Shown here: piece by piece, positions 1-4,614 of the stretch
Layout of the letters: every line of letters starts with the position of its first letter
How positions within the stretch are numbered: the stretch's first letter is position 1
Assembly (NCBI GenBank): GCA_030452365.1
Contig: JAKDMK010000087.1
Span: forward strand, 1-8,243
From: Nitrococcus sp.
GTDB lineage: Bacteria; Pseudomonadota; Gammaproteobacteria; Nitrococcales; Nitrococcaceae
Length of the DNA: 8,243 nucleotides
Direction of reading: 5' to 3'
Position numbers and translations under genes: made by a program
The notes under the pieces: model-generated
Databases searched by the model: none
Seen by the model: the letters and a program-made list of their open reading frames with translations, nothing else
What the model was told of the DNA's origin: nothing

Positions 1-261
1 GGTGGTGCGGGCGGTGGCGAGCCCCGCATCGCGGGCTAGGCGCAACCAGGCCCGCGGGATAGGCTCGCTGCTGCGCACCAGGCGGTCGGCCGCAAGCAGA
101 TCCGCCGCCTGGCCGGTCGTAGCGGCCCCCACCCGGTCGGCCAGCCAGGACACCGAGGTCACTGCCGCTACCGCCACCACCACCGCGAGCAACAGCAGGC
201 GCAGCTCACCGGCGCGCCAGTCCCGCCACAGCAGCCGCAGCGAGTGCGTCAGAACATTCAT
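1..261 (-). CDS. ybbP: ABC transporter permease, YbbP-like (N-terminal 87 residues, runs off left edge)
   Basis: This is the membrane subunit expected to partner the ATPase encoded just upstream. The visible 87 residues begin MNVLTHSLRLLWRDWRAGE, followed by one hydrophobic segment at about residues 20-40 (LRLLLLAVVVAVAAVTSVSW) and then a charged stretch that would lie outside the membrane. This matches the start of FtsX/MacB-like permeases of the YbbP family, which are normally around 800 residues, so only about a tenth is visible. The ATG at 261 overlaps the ATPase stop codon as ATGA, and a strong GGGAGG ribosome site lies 4 nt upstream inside ybbA, so translational coupling is likely. The symbol rests on context (ybbA and divergent tesA) plus the N-terminal pattern. 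Substrate unknown. Confidence 0.75.
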   Translation of the reverse strand, partial: MNVLTHSLRLLWRDWRAGELRLLLLAVVVAVAAVTSVSWLADRVGAATTGQAADLLAADRLVRSSEPIPRAWLRLARDAGLATARTT

Positions 262-944
262 TCTGCCTCCCGCAGCCGGCCCACATCGAGCTGCAGCGCC
301 CGATGGCAGCGGCCGGCCAGCGCCAGGTCATGGGTCACCAGCACCAGCGTGGTACCAGCCTCCGCGTTGAGCTGGAACAGCAGATCGATCACGCGCTCGC
401 CGGTAGCCTGGTCCAGATTGCCCGTGGGCTCGTCGGCGAACAGCACCGCCGGTGCGCCGACAAAGGCGCGCGCAAGCGCCACGCGCTGTTGCTCACCGCC
501 GGAGAGTTGAGCGGGGTAGTGGTGGCGCCGCGCGGCGAGCCCCACCCGCTCCAGCGCCACCTCGGCATTGCGGCGGGCGGCGCCCGCGCCCACCAGCTCC
601 TCCGGCAACATTACGTTCTCAATCGCCGTCAAGCCCGGCAACAGGTGGAAGGCCTGAAAGACGAAGCCCACCCGGCCTGCCCGCGCTCGCGCACGGCCGT
701 CTTCATCCAGCGCCGTGAGCTCGATACCATCGAGAAACACGCGCCCGGCACTGGGTATATCAAGCCCGGCAAGCAGTCCCATCAGCGTCGATTTGCCGCA
801 GCCCGAGGCGCCGAAAATGGCGACGGCATCGCCCCGCGCAATGCTAAGATGCAGATCGTCGAACAGCGTGATCTCGCCGTCTGGGCCGTTGAAGCGCATG
901 GCGAGCGCCTCGGCGGCGAGCAGCGTTTCCCGGGGGTTAAACAT
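258..944 (-). CDS. ybbA: ABC transporter ATP-binding protein, YbbA/LolD-like
   Basis: This 228-residue protein is a complete ABC ATPase. Visible motifs are Walker A GASGCGKST (K51), Q-loop Q97, signature LSGGEQQR (147-154), Walker B VLFADEPT (D171, E172), D-loop NLD (176-178) and the switch histidine H205 in VTHD. Its length and the LSGGEQQRVALARAF pattern fit the LolD/MacB/YbbA class, which hydrolyses ATP at the inner membrane to drive FtsX-type permeases. The adjacent permease start and the divergent tesA favour YbbA over LolD. The ATG at 944 is preceded by GGAAGG (957-962) at 12 nt, slightly long spacing. The gene has no private 5' region: its start codon overlaps that of tesA, so its promoter must lie within tesA coding DNA. 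The transported substrate is not evident. Confidence 0.9.
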   Translation of the reverse strand: MFNPRETLLAAEALAMRFNGPDGEITLFDDLHLSIARGDAVAIFGASGCGKSTLMGLLAGLDIPSAGRVFLDGIELTALDEDGRARARAGRVGFVFQAFHLLPGLTAIENVMLPEELVGAGAARRNAEVALERVGLAARRHHYPAQLSGGEQQRVALARAFVGAPAVLFADEPTGNLDQATGERVIDLLFQLNAEAGTTLVLVTHDLALAGRCHRALQLDVGRLREAE

Positions 945-945
945 G
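942..945. other. Overlapping divergent start codons (CATG) of ybbA and tesA
   Basis: The palindrome CATG supplies ATG on both strands: 943-945 starts tesA on the plus strand and 944-942 starts ybbA on the minus strand. Each gene's ribosome-binding site and 5' leader therefore lie inside the other gene's first codons (GGGGG 932-936 for tesA, CCTTCC 957-962 for ybbA). Both starts are supported by homologous N-termini. Promoters could not be located by eye. Confidence 0.85.
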
Positions 946-1617
946 GCCCGTCGAATCCTTCCATTATTGCTGTGCCTGCTGACGGTGCTGCCGGCGGCCG
1001 CCGCGGAGACGGTGGTGATGGTGTTGGGCGACAGCTTGAGCGCCGCCTACGGCATCGATCGTGAGGCCGGCTGGGTCGCGCTGCTGGCCAAGCGTCTGCA
1101 CAATCAAGGCTATGAGGCTCGCGTCGTCAATGCCAGCATCAGCGGCGATACCAGCGGGGGAGGGCTGTCTCGATTGCCGGCGGCGCTGGAGCGCCACCAA
1201 CCTGATGTACTGATCGTCGAGCTTGGCGGCAACGATGGCCTGCGCGGTATCCCACTGCAGGAGACTCGGCGCAACCTCTCGCATATCGTCGCGATGGCGC
1301 AGCAGCGTGGTATCCGCGTGCTGCTGCTGGGAGTGCGGCTGCCGCCCAACTACGGTGCGGTGTTCACCGAGCGCTTCCAGGCCATGTACCGTGATCTCGC
1401 GCGGCAGCACGATGTGCCGCTGGTGCCGCGATTTCTCGAGCATGTTGCGACGCATCCCTCACTGATGCAGCCCGATGGCATTCATCCCACGGCCGCGGCG
1501 CAGCCGCGTTTGTTAGCCAATGTCTGGCCCAAGCTCAAGCCTCTGCTGCAAGGAGCGTGGCACGTGCCGCCAATGCCCGCCGCGCGGCGCTCTCCCGATC
1601 CGAGCCGAATGCCGTGA
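943..1617 (+). CDS. tesA: Periplasmic GDSL/SGNH esterase, thioesterase I / lysophospholipase L1 (TesA)
   Basis: This 224-residue secreted hydrolase cleaves acyl-thioesters, lysophospholipids and other esters in TesA homologues. A signal peptide is visible: MARR, a hydrophobic core ILPLLLCLLTVLP, and an AAAA-E cleavage region near residues 18-22. The mature part begins with GDSLSAAYG (nucleophile S31), followed by block II NASISGDTSGG (G68 region), block III GGND (N97) and block V DGIHP (D178, H181), so the SGNH catalytic set is complete. The open frame extends upstream to 715, but ATG 943 is chosen because the signal peptide starts there and GGGGG (932-936) sits 6 nt upstream. The usual domain end falls near residue 202 (LKPLL); a further 22 residues, rich in Pro and Arg, are read antisense to the 3' end of purK. 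Divergent from ybbA. Confidence 0.92.
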   Translation: MARRILPLLLCLLTVLPAAAAETVVMVLGDSLSAAYGIDREAGWVALLAKRLHNQGYEARVVNASISGDTSGGGLSRLPAALERHQPDVLIVELGGNDGLRGIPLQETRRNLSHIVAMAQQRGIRVLLLGVRLPPNYGAVFTERFQAMYRDLARQHDVPLVPRFLEHVATHPSLMQPDGIHPTAAAQPRLLANVWPKLKPLLQGAWHVPPMPAARRSPDPSRMP

Positions 1618-2680
1618 TATGCCCCATCTTGCGGCCCGGGTGAGCCTCGCGCTTGCCGTAGAGGTGTAACTTCACCTCCGGGTCGGCACAGGCGCGAGCC
1701 CAGTTTGGCTTGCCATGCTGCCATAGCTCGCCCAGCAAGTTCACCATCGCACAGGGTCGCAGTATCTGAGTGGACCCCATGGGAAGGCCGCAAACCGTGC
1801 GCACCTGCTGCTCGAATTGGCTAGTGATACAGGCATCGAAGCTGAAATGGCCAGAATTATGGGGGCGCGGCGCCAACTCGTTGACCAGCAGCTCCTGCTC
1901 GGCTGTAACGAAGAACTCCACGCACAGCACCCCGATTACATCTAAAGCTTCCAGGATTCCCCGCGTGATCTCCAATGCCTGGGCTTCTAGGCGGCCGGGC
2001 AGGCTCAGCCCGGGGATGGACAGATCCAGGATGCCATTGCAGTGGCGGTTCTCGATCAGGCCGTAGTGCATGAACGCACCGTCCCAGCCGCGCGCGGCGA
2101 TGACGGAGACTTCATGCTGAAAATCGACGAAGCGCTCCAGAATGGCCTCAACCCCGCCGATCTTGGACCAGGCCGCATTCACGTCCTGCAGGGCGTTGAT
2201 CAGCGCCTGTCCCTTGCCATCGTAGCCGTAGCCGGCGGTCTTGAGCATAGCCGGCAGGCCGATACGCGGTATCGCCGCCGCCAGCTCCTCACGCGTGGTC
2301 ACAGGGATGAAAACCGCGGTGGGAAAGCCGTTGCTGGCGAGAAAAGTCTTCTCGCGGCCGCGGTTCTGAATGATATGCAGCACCTCGCCCCGGGGCCGGA
2401 CCGGCACGTGGCGCGCGACACACTCTATGGCCGTGGAGGGAACGTTCTCGAACTCAAAGGTGATAGCATCGACCGCGCGCGCAAAGGCCGTCAATGCCGC
2501 CAAATCCTGGTAATCGGCATAGATCTCGCGATCGGCGACCTGCCCGGTCGGGGTTTCCCGATCCGGCGAGTAGGTATGCACTCGATAGCCCATGCGCCGG
2601 GCAGCGATTGCGAACATGCGCCCGAGCTGACCACTGCCGAGCACGCCCAAGGTGGCAGCGGGCAGAATGGGGCCGCTCAA
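1535..2680 (-). CDS. purK: 5-(carboxyamino)imidazole ribonucleotide synthase (PurK)
   Basis: PurK uses ATP and bicarbonate to convert aminoimidazole ribonucleotide to N5-carboxyaminoimidazole ribonucleotide in purine synthesis. The 381-residue protein has the ATP-grasp layout: N-terminal nucleotide-fold loop [11 protein letters not shown] (12-22), FEFENV (75-80), NRGREKTFL (106-114), glycine-rich GYGYDGKG (150-157), metal/ATP acidic residues near E254 and E268, the family hallmark [12 protein letters not shown] (267-278), and [12 protein letters not shown] (343-354). Length is normal. The start is TTG at 2680, overlapping the purE stop as TTGA; a good GGAGG (2691-2695) lies 10 nt upstream and no ATG or GTG in this frame fits the N-terminus better. 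It is the second gene of the purEK operon. The last 83 bp overlap the convergent tesA. Confidence 0.96.
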   Translation of the reverse strand: MSGPILPAATLGVLGSGQLGRMFAIAARRMGYRVHTYSPDRETPTGQVADREIYADYQDLAALTAFARAVDAITFEFENVPSTAIECVARHVPVRPRGEVLHIIQNRGREKTFLASNGFPTAVFIPVTTREELAAAIPRIGLPAMLKTAGYGYDGKGQALINALQDVNAAWSKIGGVEAILERFVDFQHEVSVIAARGWDGAFMHYGLIENRHCNGILDLSIPGLSLPGRLEAQALEITRGILEALDVIGVLCVEFFVTAEQELLVNELAPRPHNSGHFSFDACITSQFEQQVRTVCGLPMGSTQILRPCAMVNLLGELWQHGKPNWARACADPEVKLHLYGKREAHPGRKMGHITAFGSDRESAARRALAARATLLAAEA

Positions 2681-3168
2681 GGCAGGGTATCCTCCATCAC
2701 CGCCTGTGTCTGGCGTTGCCTAAAGGCCTGCAGCGCCTGCTGCAGCTCGGGGTCGCCCCGAGCCAGCAGGGCCACGGCAAAGAGTGCGGCGTTGCGCGCA
2801 CCCGCCTGACCGATGGCGAAGGTCGCTACCGGCACGCCGGCGGGCATCTGCACGATGGACAGTAGAGAATCAAGCCCGTGCAAAGCCTGGCTTTGGACCG
2901 GGACGCCGAGGACGGGCACGCTGGTGTAGGCCGCGACCATACCCGGCAGGTGGGCGGCGCCACCGGCGCCCGCGATGATGATCTCCAACCCGCGCGACTG
3001 CGCCTGCTGCGCGTACTCTCGCAGCCACTCCGGCGTGCGGTGCGCGGAGACGATGCGCGATTCGTGCGCAACACCGAACTCGGCAAGCACATCGGCGGCG
3101 CAACGCAGGGTCGACCAATCGGACTTACTGCCCATGATGACGCCCACCCGCAACTTATCCTCGGCCAT
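2677..3168 (-). CDS. purE: 5-(carboxyamino)imidazole ribonucleotide mutase (PurE, class I)
   Basis: PurE moves the carboxylate of N5-CAIR to carbon 4, giving CAIR, the step after PurK. The 163-residue protein shows the class I pattern from end to end: GSKSD (13-17), SAHRTP with the catalytic histidine H43 (41-46), [12 protein letters not shown] (66-77), GVPVQS (88-93), [14 protein letters not shown] (107-120) and NAALFA (126-131). Class I enzymes work with PurK, which is encoded immediately downstream with a 4-base overlap; homologues form octamers. The ATG at 3168 has GAGGG (3174-3178) 5 nt upstream. The 111 bp separating it from the upstream vapC must contain its promoter or be read through from the toxin-antitoxin operon; no convincing sigma-70 pair was found there. 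Confidence 0.97.
   Translation of the reverse strand: MAEDKLRVGVIMGSKSDWSTLRCAADVLAEFGVAHESRIVSAHRTPEWLREYAQQAQSRGLEIIIAGAGGAAHLPGMVAAYTSVPVLGVPVQSQALHGLDSLLSIVQMPAGVPVATFAIGQAGARNAALFAVALLARGDPELQQALQAFRQRQTQAVMEDTLP
2691..2695 (-). promoter_or_regulatory. Shine-Dalgarno GGAGG supporting the TTG start of purK
   Basis: GGAGG on the minus strand lies 10 nt before TTG 2680 and within the last codons of purE (the Met-Glu-Asp stretch). It decides the otherwise ambiguous purK start and suggests that ribosomes finishing purE reinitiate on purK. Confidence 0.6.
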
Positions 3169-3207
3169 ATCAGCCCTCGTCTTGGCAGAAGAACTAATAA
3201 AGGGAGC

Positions 3208-3224
3208 CTAGAACAACTCTAGAA
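3208..3224. repeat. Direct repeat CTAGAA-N5-CTAGAA upstream of purE
   Basis: CTAGAA occurs at 3208-3213 and 3219-3224, an 11-bp period of about one helical turn. The inner part also folds as a 5-bp inverted repeat (CTAGA/TCTAG, 3208-3212 and 3218-3222). It lies 40-56 bp before the purE start codon, where an operator or leader structure could sit. The repeat is seen directly; any role is inference, and short repeats of this size can arise by chance. Confidence 0.35.
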
Positions 3225-3241
3225 TATCGTCATCCCGGCGC

Positions 3242-3268
3242 GGCAGGCGCTGGCAGGCGCTGGCAGCG
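3242..3268. repeat. Short tandem repeat, GGCAGGCGCT x2 plus partial copy
   Basis: GGCAGGCGCT occurs at 3242-3251 and 3252-3261, followed by a partial GGCAGCG. It lies between the vapC stop and purE. The preceding bases GTCATCCCGGCGC (3229-3241) resemble the left end of the REP-like unit at 4376, so this may be a decayed half element. No function is evident. Confidence 0.5.
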
Positions 3269-3279
3269 TTTGCGCGTGA

Positions 3280-3723
3280 CTATATTCGCTCATCCTCCAC
3301 GAATGGCATGATCAGACCAAGTACTTTGGCCGCCTTGTTGAGGCGCCTATCAAAACAAGCAAACGTGACGCCTTCGCCGACGCTCAACGCCAGCTCATGC
3401 GCGGCGGCGAGTTGCACGGCATCGTAGGCGCGCAGCGCAAAAGTGTCGGCATAATCGCCGCCCCGTTCGACCACTGACTGGCTCACCTCGATGACCACGA
3501 GTCCCGGCCAGTTGCGCGCGAAATCCGCCCTGGCCGTTGCGATCGCTTGCTCGGTCACGCTCGCGTGACGCAAGCGATGCGCGAATGCCGCGTGACACTC
3601 GGTCCATGTAATCCGGCACACCGCAATGTGCTCTGCTGCCGCAAGTAAGGCCACTACGTCCGGGGTGTTCGCCTCGTCGATATAACCCTTAATCAACGCC
3701 GAGCTGTCAAAGTACACGATCAT
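3280..3723 (-). CDS. PIN-domain toxin of a type II toxin-antitoxin system (VapC-like)
   Basis: This 147-residue protein is a PIN-domain ribonuclease toxin; VapC family members cut specific RNAs such as initiator tRNA or rRNA loops with divalent metal. The acidic metal-binding residues are all visible: D6 in YFDSSALIKGY, E42 in TWTECHAAFA, D101 in LRAYDAVQLAAA and D125 in ACFDRRLNKAA. Length is normal for the family. It starts at ATG 3723, 27 bp after the antitoxin stop, with only a weak ribosome site (GGATAG), consistent with lower expression than the antitoxin. The RNA target cannot be predicted. Its 3' end lies 111 bp upstream of purE on the same strand, so read-through into purEK is possible. 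Confidence 0.9.
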   Translation of the reverse strand: MIVYFDSSALIKGYIDEANTPDVVALLAAAEHIAVCRITWTECHAAFAHRLRHASVTEQAIATARADFARNWPGLVVIEVSQSVVERGGDYADTFALRAYDAVQLAAAHELALSVGEGVTFACFDRRLNKAAKVLGLIMPFVEDERI

Positions 3724-3750
3724 GCGCCGGCTCTATCCGATGGGCGGCGA

Positions 3751-4035
3751 TCAGTCACGTGGACCGCGCTGTTCGAGCACAATATCCGAGAGCAGTGGCC
3801 CGCTCTGCGGCAACTTGACGGGCCTAAACTGTGGCTTGGTGCCGTCGTTACCCCTGGCGCGACCGTCCGCGATCATACGCGCAAGGCCATCGGGCACTTC
3901 TTCGGGTACGCCGTTGATGCGCGCAATCAATTTGTTGCGGGAACGGATCTCAAGGGGCTGCCCGGATCGTGCCAAAGCCAAGTAATGCGACAGACGAGCC
4001 TTGAATTCCCGCACTTGCACAGATCGAACGCCCAT
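3751..4035 (-). CDS. Antitoxin of the Phd/YefM (VapB) family
   Basis: This 94-residue protein is the antitoxin that would bind and neutralise the downstream PIN toxin and repress the shared promoter. The N-terminal part, VQVREFKARLSHYLALARSG (7-26), has the Phd/YefM fold pattern: short strand, helix with KARLSHYL, then QPLEIRSRNKLIARI, a DNA-binding and dimerising domain. The C-terminal half (about 45-94), rich in Pro, Gly and charged residues, is the usual flexible toxin-binding tail. ATG 4035 follows an AGGG at 8 nt. The gene precedes the toxin by 27 bp, the standard order. An inverted repeat immediately upstream is the likely operator. Confidence 0.88.
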   Translation of the reverse strand: MGVRSVQVREFKARLSHYLALARSGQPLEIRSRNKLIARINGVPEEVPDGLARMIADGRARGNDGTKPQFRPVKLPQSGPLLSDIVLEQRGPRD

Positions 4036-4038
4036 AGT

Positions 4039-4080
4039 CGTGACCCTATTACATTTAAATATTGATTAATTGTGGTCACG
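4039..4080. promoter_or_regulatory. Probable autoregulatory operator of the toxin-antitoxin operon
   Basis: CGTGACC (4039-4045) and its exact inverse GGTCACG (4074-4080) flank a 28-bp AT-rich spacer. Arm starts are 35 bp apart, close to three helical turns plus a few bases. The near arm covers the region between the antitoxin ribosome site and its start codon; the far arm touches the proposed -10 box. Antitoxins of this family commonly bind such palindromes with their toxin to repress the operon. The repeat is seen; the binding is inferred. Confidence 0.6.
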
Positions 4081-4097
4081 GATGGGGCGGCAGTCAA
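4069..4097 (-). promoter_or_regulatory. Candidate sigma-70 promoter for the toxin-antitoxin operon
   Basis: On the minus strand TTGACT (4097-4092) is followed after 17 bp by CACAAT (4074-4069). The -35 matches consensus at five of six positions and the -10 at four of six. Transcription would begin near 4062, about 27 nt before the antitoxin ATG. The far operator arm overlaps the -10 edge. Confidence 0.45.
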
Positions 4098-4239
4098 GAG
4101 GAGAGGTTCTGAGCGGGAAACGCCCAAAGCGGCGCCAACGCAAAGGGCAAGCTTCTGCTTAACGGCACTGTCAACCAAATCTTTGTACCAGCTATTATGG
4201 AGGGCCTGATTAATTTCTTTCGTAACTACTCACCCCTCA
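4098..4239. other. Non-coding stretch between the toxin-antitoxin promoter and the repeats
   Basis: This is the first part of the 579-bp gene-free gap (4036-4614). It is less GC-rich than its surroundings. No gene with a start, ribosome site and recognisable product was found. A minus-strand frame here reads VTKEINQALHNSWYKDLV with a stop just before it and no start codon; it could be a decayed gene fragment, but nothing identifies it. Confidence 0.4.
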
Positions 4240-4321
4240 TCATCCTGCGTGCAGTGGAGCGCAGTCGCAGGATCCAGCGACTGGATTCTGCGACTTCGCC
4301 TTACGGCTCCGCGCAGAATGA
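4240..4321. repeat. Composite inverted repeat, REP/BIME-like, type 1
   Basis: Two imperfect copies of one unit face each other. The left unit (4240-4277) begins TCATCCTGCG and ends AGTCGCAGGATCCAG; the right unit (4281-4321), read on the minus strand, begins TCATTCTGCG and ends AGTCGCAGAATCCAG. The ends are nearly identical and the middles diverge. This is the layout of dispersed repetitive extragenic palindromes. The transcript would fold into a large cruciform-like hairpin. Confidence 0.65.
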
Positions 4322-4375
4322 CAGTGCGGACAAGGCATCCTGCGCAGAAGGGGGTCGGTAGTTACTTACTTTCTT

Positions 4376-4442
4376 GTCATTTCGGCGCAAGCCGGAATCC
4401 AGTAGAGTCAAGAAGTTGGACACCGGCCTCCGCCGGTGTGAC
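4376..4442. repeat. Composite inverted repeat, REP/BIME-like, type 2
   Basis: The left unit starts GTCATTTCGGCGCAAGCCGG (4376-4395) and the right unit ends GGCCTCCGCCGGTGTGAC (to 4442). The right unit read in reverse matches the left at roughly 20 of 26 positions. Each unit is also a hairpin by itself; the right one is perfect, ACACCGGC/GCCGGTGT around CTCC. The GTCATTCCGGCGCAAGCCGGAA theme is a very common dispersed intergenic repeat in Proteobacteria. A 60-residue spurious frame through it (starting MSFRRKPESS) is typical of such repeats. Confidence 0.75.
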
Positions 4443-4614
4443 GAATCGATTAGGGTCTTCTTATGGACGGTAGTCGGATTCTGTTTCGGGACTGCGGATA
4501 GGATGTGGCAGGTTCCCCGCGGTTTGGATGGCAGCGCCACTTCGCTCACGGAGTGGTCTAGGCGCGAGCTTTGGGAGAACAGATCGCTCCAAGCGGTGAA
4601 GGGTGAGAAAAGCC
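4443..4614 (+). promoter_or_regulatory. Leader region of the sensor kinase gene
   Basis: This 172-bp stretch separates the type 2 repeat from the kinase ATG and should contain its promoter. I see no convincing -35/-10 pair and no clear operator or riboswitch. A ribosome site, AAGGGTGAG, lies at 4599-4607 with its GGTGA core about 8 nt before the ATG. Confidence 0.35.

Noticed and set aside
715..942. 76-codon upstream extension of the tesA frame
   Set aside because: It is antisense to conserved ybbA sequence; the signal peptide begins at ATG 943 and a ribosome site precedes that codon.
303..1064. 253-codon plus-strand open frame
   Set aside because: It lies antisense to ybbA and crosses into tesA in another frame; the translation is rich in Arg, His and Gly without a recognisable domain, a usual shadow in GC-rich DNA.
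2042..2809. 255-codon plus-strand open frame
   Set aside because: It is antisense to well-conserved purK and purE codons and shows no family motif.
3242..3268. Possible CRISPR or intrinsic terminator at the 10-bp tandem repeat
   Set aside because: The units are contiguous without spacers, and the sequence forms no stable stem followed by a T-run on either strand.
3927..4178. 83-codon minus-strand open frame overlapping the antitoxin start (MVDSAVKQKLALCVGAALGV)
   Set aside because: It overlaps the antitoxin gene in another frame and runs through its operator; no ribosome site or domain. The upstream part may be a decayed fragment but is too short to identify.
4520..4565. Possible hairpin (CCACT/AGTGG) in the kinase leader
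   Set aside because: A 5-bp stem with a 10-nt loop is too weak to call as a regulatory structure.
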